Shown here: positions 36,661-49,400 of the stretch, piece by piece | How the letters are laid out: every line of letters begins with the position of its first letter | Numbering within the stretch: the first letter of the stretch is position 1 | Source: Climacteris rufus | Taxonomy: Eukaryota; Chordata; Aves; Passeriformes; Climacteridae | DNA length: 64,000 nt | Assembly: GCA_013398175.1 (NCBI GenBank) | Contig: VZRZ01001307.1 | Span: 1-64,000 of the forward strand | Direction of reading: 5' to 3' | Made by a program: the position numbers and the translations under genes | The notes under the pieces: model-generated | What the model saw: the letters and a program-made list of their open reading frames with translations, nothing else | Told to the model about the DNA's origin: nothing | Database searches by the model: none

Positions 36661-38859
36661 GTGTGCACTTGTTTATAGGAAAACCCCATCTGGATTTGGC
36701 TAAAACAGCAGACACCCTGCTGACCCCAGTTTTTGCTATTGGAAAATATAACACAAGTGTTCACTCATCTAGAATAACAGCGGTGGTTAAGTGCCATCTG
36801 ACAGACAGAAGGGTATTGGCTTTTCTCAATAGACAGCAGGCTTGGTGCTGCAAAGGGCTTCACAGCAGCAGCTCCCCAAGATTTACAGCATCCTGTGGAC
36901 CAGCAGCTAAAGGCTCTGCCTCCCTGCTAGCAGCCTTCAGCAGACAGGGGACATCAGGATGCAAAAAGGCCCAGACACCCCCAAATCCTGAGGAAACACA
37001 GCAGAGGGCTGTGTCAATTAGCGAGAAGACAAAGGCTCAGGTCCCCTTCCCTATCCACCTGGCTGTTCTGAAATGTGAAGCAGCTTGTGTCCACCTGTGG
37101 TGTCTCCCTGGCTGTGTGCCCCCAGTGCAGGAACCGTTTGGTGCCCTAAAACTTGTGCTGTGTGTCCATAGCATGGTGCCACCTCCTGAGCTGGCAGCGG
37201 GGAGACTAGGACACTGCCAGGAATTTTCTTAGGTGTTTGCTGGCAGACAAGGAACAAAGAGACATGGGAATCCTCTCACAGGATGGAATGCAGAGGTGCC
37301 TGCTCCCAGCTTCTCTTCTTACATGAGGCCCTGACCCAGGCAAGCACTGCTGTCCATGAAGGAAGAGTTGCTGTTCCTTCCACACTACACTACACAGGTA
37401 TACAGGCATAGCCAGAAACTGCTCCTCCTATGAGCCAGTTTCTACATCTAATTCCTTCTGAGTTCAGCCTTTTTTGAAATGAATGACATAAATTACATTG
37501 GTCTTTCAGGTAAGACCTCTTTAGGACCTACCACAACAGCACCAGCCTCCTTCGCTTTCACAGATAATGAGGTCACTGGGAGCCTGATCCCTGCACTCAG
37601 GGAAAGACTGTGCCACTTCACTTTCCTTCAGAAGGCTGCTGACTCCAAAGCCCTCAGGTCTTCAGCTCCTCACATGCCCTTCCTGAATGCTCCTGAGTGG
37701 AACATGGATGGCTGGGATGCTTGGTGCCTCCTGATTCTTGTCTGAAAGGCTCTTGCCAGCTGTGCTTTGGTCTTGCAGAGGCAGAGGTGAAGCTGCCAGA
37801 CAGACAGCATTTCAGATTGTCAAATAAAATCCACTAAGTTAGTAAAACAAGGATACTTTTCCATTGGAAAATGATTCTGAAGGAAAATTTATGACTATCA
37901 GCAGAGCAGTGTGTGCCCTGGAGGCTGGACTGACTGTAGGCAGCGATCTGGGAGCTCTGCAGGGACAGTCCCCAGAGCTCTCCTCCCTTTGGTTGGTCTG
38001 CAGGAGGCAGCAGCTGGCTGGACAAACCAACCCCCTCCTGGACAGTTTGGCACACTGCTCGTGGCTGCAGGAATCCCTGTCTTATGGCTTCCTGAGGCAA
38101 GGACAGATATGTCCCACCTGCTCCTCAGGAGCTCACCACCAGCACAGGGCTGGATCTCTGCTTGGTGGCTTCTTCAGTTGCTCTAAACCAGTCTGAACAC
38201 TAATCCTGTCCTGCTGAGAACTTCCTCTTCTTCCCAGCCTGTGATCAGACACTGGAGCAGAAAATACCCACCACTAGTTCATGGAACTCTCCGGGGTACC
38301 CACCCAGAGCTTGGCTGTCTCCTTCTTCCCCACCTCCTTTCAGACAGACACTGAATGGGAACGACCACCCTTCATTCTTGCTCCCTTCTCTTGTACCAGC
38401 CTTTAGCAATTCTACCCAGACCTTCTCCTGTCAGCATGCCCACAAGGATATCTGGCAGCATGCAAAATTTCTGCACATCCAGTTATTTGAGAGCTATTGC
38501 TTTTCCCTGCCTCTAATACACATGTTAGCACAAAGGAAAGAAGACACTTCAACATTGCATTTCTATTGACAAATCCATATCAGCTGGCTGCTGCTGCACC
38601 TCATCCTGTCCTACTGTAGATGCCTGCAAACAGCATGTTCGGTTACTTGCCCCAGTATTTCACAGCATTATTGCCATGATGTGGATTATCCCTTATATCT
38701 GGATCCTTTTGTCTCCCCATTGAGGACAGACACAATCTTGGTCTGCCCCTGGTCTCAGGGAGAGCTGCCAGGAGTTGTGAAATGGCTCCAGTTCCATAAA
38801 TGATCTAGAGAAATTCAGCAGAATTTCAGCAGACCCAGCTGAGGTGAAAATAAGTGGAT

Positions 38860-38985
38860 TTCACTTACGTAAGCACTTTCAAACTGCTTCTTTTCTTATT
38901 CAATTCACATTTCTCCCCCTTTGTAGCTAGTTAATTGCATTAATCACTTCATTAAAGTTAATCACTCTAGGAGCCGCTGAAGCAG
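38860..38985. promoter_or_regulatory. Homeodomain-site cluster (candidate enhancer)
   Basis: The interval holds GTTAATTGCATTAATC at 38930-38945 and two copies of TTAATCAC at 38940-38947 and 38958-38965, 18 bases apart. Read on the minus strand, 38939-38946 is TGATTAAT, the PBX-HOX heterodimer consensus (TGATTNAT). CATTAAAG lies between the two copies. A TTACGTAA word, a C/EBP- or PAR-bZIP-type palindrome, occurs near 38866. These words are seen directly; clustering suggests an enhancer, which is inference. Confidence 0.3.
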
Positions 38986-41900
38986 AGAAAGCACTAAATT
39001 CTTCAGTCCCAACATTCCCCCTGTTGTTGGCTTTTCCTCTGTACTGAGCAGCACTTGCTTTCGTTGTCCTGCCTTGGACTACACCTGCCCAGCACCTTTT
39101 TTAACTAGGAGGAAATTGCAGCTAACCAGAAGAAAGCAGGTAAAAGCCCCAGCAGAGTGCAGTGGGTGCATGAGGTGAGGGAGGGGCCATGGTGATGGGC
39201 AGGATCCCCTCACCCACTGCATCCCATGGTGGTCCCACACTACCCCGAGGTCTGGGTACTGCTCCTGTGGTTCTCTCCCTCACTGGGTTCAGAGGGCTGG
39301 AAGTCATAAAAGGTACCCAGAATCTGAGCCTGCAGCTCTCCCAGGTTTGTTTTTCCCCTCCCTATCCACACCACTATTCCTTTTCCCTGACTGCCAGCCT
39401 GTAACTATATAACAGCCTGGGTAGTGTGACCACAGTCCCACCCTCACATCCTGTCCCAAGACTTTGCAGAGCCAGCGTGCCTGTGGGGTGGCTGCACACA
39501 CACACTGTGCCCTGCACTATCTTTACAAGTTACACAGTTTAGTCTAGTGCCCTTTCTGTTCACTAACACCACCCAACACAAGGCCAGGATGCCAGGATGA
39601 CAGCAGCCTTATCTGGGGTTGGGAACTGAGGAGATACCAGCTGGGCCCTTGTGCAGGGAGGGTGGTGAGACTCAGCCCCCTGAGAGCTGCAGGACAGCCG
39701 GCACAAATCCTCAGGCACCAATCTTGTTGCTCACAGGAACACAGTTACAGTGGCTGCTGCAGCTGTGAACAGCAGGGGCCAGAGAGTGTTCTCACCCAGC
39801 AGAGTGAGGGGCATCACTGCAGGAGGGGCAGAGGTGCCCTGCCCAGAGCCAGGAGGAGCCACTGCACCAGGAGTGGGACAGATGGTGCTTCCTTTTCCAG
39901 GGAGCTTCTTTACATCTAAAGTAGATATGAACCTACTTCTCAGGAGCCTCCTCACGACTCCTGGCCCTCCTGCCTTCTCCCAGTACCACCTGTTGTCCAA
40001 AGCATCGGGGTGGGAGTGTTCCCTGCTGGTCTTCACCACAGTGAAATGCTCTTGGGTCCTGCAGCTGGTGGGGCTTTAGGAAAACAAGGTGTTCTCACCC
40101 TCTCCCATCTCCATGGCTGTGTGGCCTGGTGTAGCCAGGCTCCCACCCAGGAAGCCTGTGATGGCCTGATGTGCAGCTGGCTCTCCCATCCCTTGGGGAT
40201 AATAGAAATCAAGAGCATCTGCTCCCTGCCTGGACCTAAAGTCATCAACTAAAGATGGACGCTGAAGCTGGGGACTGAATACTCCCCAGCACATGGATTA
40301 GACAAGAGTCAGGAGGGTGGGAAACAGAGGCATTGTGTAATATTTTGGTACAGAACTCCAGCATTTCCATCACTGCAGGCATCACACAGGACTCTCCATA
40401 CTGAGTGCAGTGGCCTTGAGGCAAAGGCTGAAGATCATGGAAGTGGTGGGAAAGGTTGAGACACTGGGAAGACTGACATATAAGGGAAGATTCAGTGTGA
40501 CTGCTGTGGGCAGTGAAGCACAGCGAGCCCCTCATTAGTGCTGCCCTGTGCCTCCCGTGAGAGCCCTCCCTGGTAAACACGGAGCACTGGAGCAATGATA
40601 GCACTGGATAAAATGCTAAGAAAATATCCTAACAAGATTTTCTGCAAATATTTTATGAAAATAAAAAGCAGAAGCAGAAAACAAACATCTGCTAATAGCG
40701 CAGTTTCAGTGTTTAGAAGCAAAAAAGATTTTTTTATTAGTATTATTGTTATTTTTTAGCAAGCTATCATCTTAGCCAGGAATCAAATGTCAGGGCTAAG
40801 TTTTCCTAGGATTGTTAAAATATCAGCAAAATCAGTTCAGCTACTTCTAAACAGAAGAAGAGAACAGCTGGCACCTGTCACCTGTTCACCTCGAGAAGTT
40901 GGAAGAGGAAACTGGTATTTGTCTGTGAGCCTGGGGAACAAAGAGCCTCTTGCAGGTTGTCTCAATGCCACCCACATCTGGGTGAGCTGCAAGCTGAAAA
41001 TTGCCAAACATGTGAAGACTTTTGTGCTGGAACTCTGCTGGCAGGAGTTGGGAATATGATGCTATTCACTGGTCTGAGCAGAGTGCAACCTGTGCTGCCC
41101 TTTTCTGTCAGCATCTCTGAGACGGTCCCAGACACAAGCTGTGGGGACAGAGCTGATCTCTCTCCCCTCTGCCAGTCCCATGTGCCATCAGAGCTTGCCT
41201 TGTGGACAGATAACAGCACAAGAGAGTCCTGTCTGTGTCAGGGAGCTCAAGAGGTGCCAAGGAGCAGCATCTTCTCTTCCCAGCAAGGTCTCTCATTCTT
41301 CCCATCCTTACCTGAGGGGACAGCCACCCTCATGCAGCCAAACCCCAGCCCTCCATGTCTCTGCTATGTCTGTTTGACCTGACTGCTGTACAGGAGGTCT
41401 TCTGCCTATCCTTTTTGGAGTGGTGTGTACAGGTAGAGCCCTGACAGATCTAAGGAAGGTTCTAGAGATAACATAGCTGTGTGCTGGCTGACATCTCAGC
41501 CCTTTTCCTGATGTGTAGGCAGACAGGCTGACAGTTTTGATGACAGGTCTTTGCAGACAGCTCAGTCCCACGGAAGGGAAGGGACACATTTTCCTCTTCC
41601 ATCCTTTATCCCACCTGTTCACACAACGCTGTAACTGAGTACCACACTGTGCCCAGGGTATGGGTGAGACCAAGTGGAACAGACTCTTCCAGCCTCCAGT
41701 GCATTCAGTGTATTCCTGCTTTCCAGACCTAATGCTTCCCTTCTTCCTGTGGTCAGTCCTGAGTGGTGAGTGTCACACACCCCTGCCATGGCAGGGGCTC
41801 CTGTGTCTGCAGCAAGTCCCTCTGCGTCACACACAGAGTTCCTGCCGGGTTCCAGCAGCTGCAGAGGCAGCTGCACCAGCTGTGCCAGCAGCTGTCCTTG

Positions 41901-44900
41901 GGGCTAAGCTCCTCCAGAGCCTGAGATGTGTGCACGACTGCAGCGCAGCATGGCCAGGTACAGTCCCAATATTCGGCACAGGGTGGGTGCTGGCTTTCCT
42001 AGAAATGACCACACCACACAGTAGTTAAGAGGCTCCTGAGTTTTTTCACTCCCCCTTTGCCTGCAGAGAGGTGATCCAGAGATGCAAGCACGGAGCAGAT
42101 GCTGCCTGCTTGTGTTTGAAGAGCATCATCCTGGCAGGGTTCCTGGCTCGTTCACAGGGGAGGCGGTGGCTCAGAAGCTCTGTGACTTCACTAAGATTCT
42201 CACCACTAAAGCCACTGCACAAAGCCTTCCTCTGATTCCCATGGTGGGAGTAAGACAGTTTATGTTGCTGCTCAAGGACTGGTGGTTTTTGAGGAATGCA
42301 AATATGGACAAGTGGGGGGTTTGTTTCTCAAAGACAGAAAAAGCCAGTGAGGTACAGCCTGTCTGTTGGAAACCTGCTGTCTGTGCTGACAGGAGCGCTG
42401 CCCCCTCTCCATGCAGTGCTCCATGTCCAGGAGACAAAACTGTCTTCTCTGGTTGGGGGCCAAACACAGTGAAGTTGCCATGGCAGGGGAGGCAAACCCC
42501 CAACTTAGAGGCCTCCTTGGCTGCTGCCTGGCCTGTTCTGGGAGGTGGTTGGGGTCTTGGTGGAGAGGGAGGGATGGAGGCTCCAAGCTCAAGTGCAACC
42601 TCCTTCTGTGTGCACTGGGACAAAGGTGCAAGGGAGATTGTAGGTGATGGCCCACAAAAAGTGAGTTCCAGTACTTATCCGTGGCATTTTGGCCTTTTTC
42701 TTCTTGTGATATTCTGCACTGCTGGTGAAACACAAGATCCCAGGGTCCTTGTAACTGCTATGAAGCTGTCAGTTTAATTGTGAATTTTCAGCTTTTGGAG
42801 CCACTTACACCTCATGGGATACAGAGAAGACTCTGTCAGTCATTGGAGAGAACCAGCTGCCCTTAAGCCTGCTAATTACCCTCCTCTGGGAACAAGTCTG
42901 CAGTAAGCCAAGCAGTAGCCAAAGCTCTGGCTACATCCAAGGGGCCCAGCAGAAAACTTATTCCATGACAGAGAACTAAGCAGTGGTGCATTGTGTGCCT
43001 TCAACACAGAGTGAGAGCATTGGACATCACCAGAGACACCAGACATCACGCCCTAGACTGTCCATCCATAGTCACCCCCAACATTGATAGTTATTGACCT
43101 ATTGCACTTTTTCTGGGCAGTTTTTCACTCATCCTCCAGGTCCTCCAGCTCTGAGGTCTCAAGTGGCCTCATGCCACCTTGTTCTCCTTTCTACATCTTC
43201 ACCAGTGTCACTTGTTCTCAGATCCATGTCTCCAAGACCTTCATGGCAGCACCAATCCCACCTGTTCCCCCACATGGATCCCCATATTGTTTTACTGTGG
43301 TTCCCACCTGGGCTCTTGAGACCATTTCCACCCTAGGATCTTTCTCATGTGTTCTTCCTTTGCCCTCCAGAATCTGTGTTGTTTTCCAGGACTGCCACAT
43401 CCACAGCCTGATCCTCTCCCAAGCTTGTCATCAGCAGGGCTCATGGAGAACAACCCACAGAACAGGGCTGCAGCATGACCCGTGCACACCAATGCTTGTA
43501 AGATTTTAGGTACTAAACTCCAGCTAGTTCCCATTGAGTCTGTGTGAAGCAGAACTTTTCAAACACTTTTAATGTTCCCAAATTTGGGCATCTTTTCTCT
43601 AGGAGAGCAAGAGGCACATCTTGACATACACACCACCACCTCTGCCAAATGTCATGTGCTGCTCCACAGACTGCATGTGCTGGAGCTTCTCAAAATGAAA
43701 GTTGTGAGAATTTTGGAAAATGCAAAAACCAACTGGTTTTCTCTAATCTCCTTCTATGATGCAACTTCACTGATTTCAGTGTGATGTTATAAACAAATCC
43801 AGGGTGAGACAGACACATGGAATCCTGGTCCCAGGTGTTCATCAAAGTTATTGACAAACTAAAAGAGGCCCTTGAGATGAGATGTGTTGAGTGACCTGAA
43901 CTGGAAAGATTATTGCTCACTCACTTGTCATTAAAAACAAGCCACACTTCCATTTTGAATGTTAAATTTAAGCTATAATTGCCCTGAACTCACATTTGGT
44001 TTGCTTCAGAAGTACCAGTCATTTTGACAAGGGTGATGCTGATGCCAAAATCCAGGACATTTTGTGTAAGATGAGATCAGAGGAATTAAAGCTGTCAAAA
44101 CACAGTTCTCTAAAGTGCCATTGAGAGCACACTTGGTCTGCCCAGATCAGCCCAGAGAGGCCTGCACCCAGAACTGTATTTGCCAGCCCTTTGCCCATCC
44201 TGTGATGATCCTTCTTTCCTGGAAAGCTCTTCCATCTTCCAGCTGGAGTTTGTCCTGATAGTCAGAATAACAAACACATGTGATTTTGACCAGGAACATC
44301 ATAGTACTTGGATTGGTTATGGCACATGAAGGTTCTCATAAGCATTCTCTGATGCCCACTGAGATGTTCAAGCAGATCTATGCCTAACCCAGTACCCTAC
44401 TCCTACCTGTTTCTCACTTGGTTTCCATAAATGAGCCAGAACAGGGACACCAATAACAGGAATAATTAAGAAAGGTGATCTCTGAGTTTAAACATTCGTA
44501 TAGCCCACAATGCAGCTGGTAGACTCAACTATAATATTTAAAGTTCACTCTGTGAGGGTATATCACACACATCCGGTCTGAGACCAGAAATCCTCTGCTT
44601 CCCTCCCAGCCTGCAAGAGCACATGGAGTGCATGGACCTACCTGGAGCACTGTCAAGGGCACAGGCTTGGATTTCTCATACATTTACAGCATGCATATGT
44701 TTCAAGGATCAAGAATTATTCAGTGACAGACACTAACTTCAGATCACAGACAGGTTCAAGACAGTCACCACCTGGTCACAGTCACATTATAGGAAGATGC
44801 AGGCAAAACTGTCACATCTGCTCAATAATTAATTATTGACCTTTCCTACGCCTGAAGCCCCAGAGCAATCCCTCTGCCTGCACCACATAAACACCCTGAT

Positions 44901-46257
44901 CGTCTGTGTAGACTGGGACTGCTGCACCTTTCATTGCTGTTTAGCTCAGCCCGACATGCCATGTTTCAAAACCCGCTCTGGCATTTGCCTTTCTGCACCA
45001 ATCTAAACTTGTTTGAGTACAATTCAGCTTTTCCTCCTGCACTCAGGAAGTCACAGTGCTCTCTGCCCTGCAGTCCCAGGCACTGCCAAGCCCTGCACCA
45101 GCATCTGCTCTCCCTTGCCACTCTGTTGTTCAGCTCAATCATTTCCAGCAGCAGGAATTGCCACTTTGGAGCCACCTCATTCACAGCTAGGACGGGAGGA
45201 TAATTTTTCAGCCAAGGACAGTACACACAACATTGCCAAGATCCATATCACACAATCAAGGAAACTTAAGATGTATTTTGTACTTACTGAAGGTTGTTTC
45301 TTCCCTCCTTTCTCCTGTTTTCTTTCCTATCTTAGGTACTTTCACAGAAATGGTATCTTAAATTTTCCTGTTTAACTTTAATTTCTCCAGCCCTTCCAGT
45401 TCTCTCACATTCCTGTGCCTCTGCTGTTAGTACGAGGCTGCTGCAGTTGGTTCTTGCACCATGTCCACTCGGCAGGACCTCGGAGCGCTCCGGTCAGTGT
45501 TGCAGGAGTGGGGAAAGAGCAGCCTGGCAAAGGTCTCCTCCAACAAGCAGAGCTGGCCCCTGGGTCAGTGCAAGTGCCCGTGCCAGTTTATCTCCAGCCT
45601 CCTGCCTGGAGGGTCAAATTGTGTTCTTCACCTTGAGGGGATGGCTCACAGCTGAGCAGGAGTAGCACTGCAGCTCCACCAGAGAACAGGGAAGAGCTGT
45701 GAAAGGGTCAGAGGGTGAATATCACCCCCGAATCTGGTCCTACTGAGATAGTGGATTCCCTTAATCTATTAATCCCTTCTCTGGTTCTGTGGTACTGTGG
45801 GGTCAATGCACACTCAACATGATAAAAGTACTGCAAGAACGAAACACTAATAAATAACTTTTATATTCTTCATTTCTTCAGTTGTGACATATATAAAAGA
45901 GATAAAATGGGCCCTCTGAGAATCCAGCCTTAGCTCTTATCTTCTGTTTGAACCGTTAAGTGCCAGCTTGGTTATTACTCATGCTCTTGACATTGAAGTT
46001 TTTCCTTCAGCAGTAACTCTTGTGCTGAGGTTGCTGTGAGTAATCTCTGGGATTTAGGCAGCTGCATGCTCAGGCAGACACTCAGCAACACAGTTGAGCC
46101 CCGATGCCTTCTCCCTTCTCCCTCTGCTAAGCCCCAGCAGAGCTGACTTTGACCATTCCCTCTTCCTGCGCTTGGGGATGGGGAGCACCAATGAAGGTGA
46201 GAGCCCGTGTGCAAGGAGAGCTCACCAGCCTGTCTTGCCTGTATACAGCCTGTATAC
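38986..46257. other. Unique noncoding stretch, 39.0-46.3 kb
   Basis: No gene is recognised and no CR1 was found. Weak exon-like signals occur at 41813-42235 (listed separately) and at 45461, where ATG with a fair start context begins a 64-codon frame (MSTRQDLGALRSVLQEWGKS) with possible GTCAGT donors; this is too short and unmatched to call. Bases 40600-40760 are AT-rich with a T run. The remaining sequence shows nothing recognisable. Confidence 0.45.
41813..42235 (+). other. Candidate two-exon transcript segment with a 109-base intron
   Basis: A strong donor (GGCCAG then GTACAG, exon end 41957) is followed 109 bases later by a strong acceptor (a long pyrimidine tract, CTCCCCCTTTGCCTGCAG, exon start 42067). 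Joining them creates a frame with ATG at 41926-41928 and TGA at 42233-42235 that would encode 66 residues beginning MCARLQRSMAREVIQRCKHG. Unspliced, this frame is interrupted. An upstream acceptor could start the first exon at 41813. I recognise no family. A long noncoding RNA or chance splice sites are equally possible; avian introns near 100 bases are common enough to make the pair plausible. Confidence 0.2.
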
Positions 46258-46482
46258 AAACACAGGATGTCCTGAGCTGGAAGGGACCCACAGGGATCAT
46301 CAGTCCAATTCCTGGCCCTGCACAGACACCCCAACAATCCCACCCTGTGCCTGAGAATGTTGTTCAAATACTCCTGGAGCTTTGGCAGCCTTGGGGCCGT
46401 GCCCATTTCCTGGGGAGCCTGGGCAGTGCCCGACACCCTCTGGGGGAAGAACCTTTCCTGGGTATCCAACCAAAACCTCTGT
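46258..46482 (-). mobile_element. CR1 LINE 3' fragment, minus strand
   Basis: Plus-strand landmarks in reverse-complement orientation are 'GTCCTGAGCTGGAAGGGACC' at about 46269, 'CCAATTCCTGGCCCTGCACA' at about 46304, 'CTGTGCCTGAGAATGTTGTT' at about 46344, 'TTCCTGGGGAGCCTGGGCAG' at about 46408 and 'AAGAACCTTTCCTGGGTATC' at about 46447. This subfamily ('GAGTTGGAAGGGACCCACA' type 3' end) is different from the 26.7-kb copy. Only the 3' UTR and last part of ORF2 remain. Confidence 0.93.
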
Positions 46483-49400
46483 TTGTCAATAGCGAGGTCA
46501 ATGCAAGGTTGTCCTGACATCTGATGTCAGAGGTGTCCTAGTGCCATAGGTGTGGGGTTCATACACACCACTCAGGATGCTACCAGAATCCAAGATGATG
46601 CAACAAAAATGAGACAACTTTAGCTCATTTCCTAAGACTTGTCACAAAGTATGAGTGTTCCAGACAAAGGGCCTGGCTGCAAGCCAGACACTGGCCTGTG
46701 GGTTTAGAACAGCTCTTCTGACATTGGCCTACAAGGGGGAGCAACAGCATTGTATCCCAAGTGTTATACAGTCCATAGGGATTCATCTTTACTACACATT
46801 TCCAGAGCAGTTTCCCAGAATAATTCTTTCAGTCTTTAAAGTCTATCTCATTGCAAACCAGTAAAGCAGTTTAAAAAACACCTGGCTACTGCTAAAAACC
46901 TTTCTGAGGATGTGGCTGTGTAAATCAGTGCTTGTGCATGGGCAGTCATCACAGCCTGCTAAATGTCTTGTCATGGGAAACCTGTGGATCTGCTGCCACT
47001 GTCAGGTATGGATCTGCTACAGCCTGTCCCGGGAAAGCAAGCCCACAGTGCTTCCAGATGGGACACCACTCAGGCTGTAATGATCCTCCAAGATGTGAAA
47101 CCTGCTGGCTGGGATGTGGGGCCAGTGTGTCCCAATCACCCAGGTGTCCAGCTGGAGGCCTTACCACACCAGAGGGGAAGATTTTGGCCAGAAGTTTAAT
47201 GGACCTCAGTGATGGTTTGGCCAGTTCAGCTGAAGATGTGGTCAGCTGTATCTCACCCCGGTCAAAGGGATGATGTGCTCAGCCTGAGGTATGACCCTTG
47301 TGCAGAGGCCCAGTTCTATTGCTCAGGATACAGAGCACCTTGGTGCACTGAGTGGTGCCTGTGAGGTCTGACCTAACGCTGTAATGACAATGATACCCAT
47401 GAACGTTTGAGAGTGTCCATGCTATCCATGCCTGTGGTCTCTGCCTGCAGTCACCAGCTAAGGCTATATATAAGGCTATGTACACCCAGAGCCAGTCCTG
47501 ACCCAAAGGCCAGGGCCTTCCTCAGAGAAAACATTTACTTGTCCCTGATGGTTTGAAATCCATCTGAGCATACAGCTTTCTTCCAGCCCCAGCCATTGTC
47601 AAACCTGATCAGAGCAAACCAATAAACCAAATCAATGATCTCTTCCACCTCCAGACTATGCTTTGCTAGCTCTGCAATCGGTCCATGTCTCCAGTCCCAC
47701 CCAGTACTGCTGCAATCACAAAGGGACCTGCTATGAAGAGGGCTTCAGTGCCAGTGACAACTGCTACTGCCCAAAGAGACCCACCACAGTGCTGGGCTGA
47801 GGAGCTACATTAACTCATCCTGACTAAGACAGAGGCAGAGGTGTTAGGGCAGGGCTCAGGCTCTTCTGGGCCTGGTTCACACATCTTGAGTGGGCTTTGA
47901 AGCCGTGTTGTGATCCTGAACTATCCCTGTAGCATCAACCAATGGCTACCCTTTCTGAGCTTCTCCCACACCATGTCCCAGGCACAGAGCCTTCAGCAGG
48001 TGGGGATCACTGGCCTGGAGCACGAGACTGCACACTCTGCCACCAACACAAGTGTGCCCCTTACCATCCTTGTAACTGTGCTGATTACATTCAAGGCTCC
48101 AGCCCTACCCCCCTTTCCCACAGCTGTGTGGAGCACAGCCCCAGCACTCTGTGTGCTCAGAGCAGGGCACTCCCAGCTCTGTGCTCACCTCTCTGCAGCA
48201 GGAACGGGGCTGGTCCCCACAGTGTCCACAGTCTCCATTCAGTGAATGTCTCACACCCAGACAAGATACAAATCCACATGGTGCCACAGCCCCCATCTGC
48301 AGTACAAAATGAGACTCTGCTCAGAACAAGGCTCTTCATTGCCTAAGCTTCTCTCTCTGGTGTTGAGAGGACAGCAAACAAGGCAGGACACAGCATTTTA
48401 GCAGAGCAGGAAAGCACTCAGTATCTGCTGTGATGGGAACCAGAGCAGAACAGGGACCTGCCTGTCCTGGCAGCTGTACTTGCCTCTAGAGTAAAATCTC
48501 ATTCAGGAATGTATGTGAATTTAATACAAAGTATTAGAAATCAATATTCATCTGCTTCCTCCCCTCCAGGGAGTGAGGCCAGGTTCTTCTTTCTGAAAAT
48601 GGTTCTGAAACAGATACGTGGTTTTCCAGCCAGAAAATTCCAGCATGAAAAATCTTATGCTAAAGAGCTGCAATAAAATTGATCTTTTATCCAGAATAGA
48701 CAAAGCCTGTCTTACTCTGTTGCCTTCCCTCTCTTATCACCCTTGGCAGGAGGTGGCGGGTCCTGCTGACCTCATGTTTCGTGGACAGAACAAATGGCTT
48801 CTCCAGCAGCTCTCTGCTGGCAGGTTTCCTCTTGGCGCTTCAATGGGGCCCTGCTGTGCTGTGAGATTGGTCCTTGCAGCCCCTCTAAGTACTGTCCACA
48901 GCAAAATGAACTGCCTTCCCTCCAGACTTTTCACCCAGCCATTGTAAATCCTGCTGGCCTGATGCCAAATGCTGCGCTAGACACAACCATAACACAGTCA
49001 TTATTCTTCTGCCTGTTGGAGAAGGAAACAGCAGAGATGCTGTTCTTTCAAATAATTTAACAAAATACAGATCCCAGCTCTAGGTAACTCTTTAACCTCT
49101 TCAGTGAGAGTCTTCACTGCTGCCAGGGCTGTGCTGTCCTGCAGTGTGTCTGACCGCATCTGCATGTGGGGGATTTTCAGGGACAGGAGCTCTGTGTTGC
49201 TCTCAGGAAGCAGATCCACTCACAAGTGTGCTGGTGGGGAGCAGACTGGGTAAATGGAGCCATAGCAGCTGACCCTCCAGGGGATTTTATGCAGCAATAG
49301 CGTAGATGTAGGAATTGCTTATGGGAAGTCATCCCTGGTGACTCAAGGAAATCAGTAAAAGGAAATGCTGTTTCAGAACATGTTTGTGTTTCAGACCTTC

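Larger units (their letters stand above)
29987..38859. other. Unique noncoding stretch, 30.0-38.9 kb
   Basis: No gene is recognised and no CR1 was found. The largest open frame of the window lies here (267 codons, minus, 30781-31584) but shows no domain, no coding-like composition, and is rejected. Small features are the poly-T run at 30262 and a 22-base tandem at 32728. Bases 36460-36660 form an AT-rich block listed separately. Confidence 0.45.

Noticed and set aside
42082..42777. 231-codon plus-strand open frame
   Set aside because: It overlaps the candidate second exon at 42067 in a different frame and shows no domain. A GTGAGT donor at 42661 interrupts it, so it is not taken as a gene.
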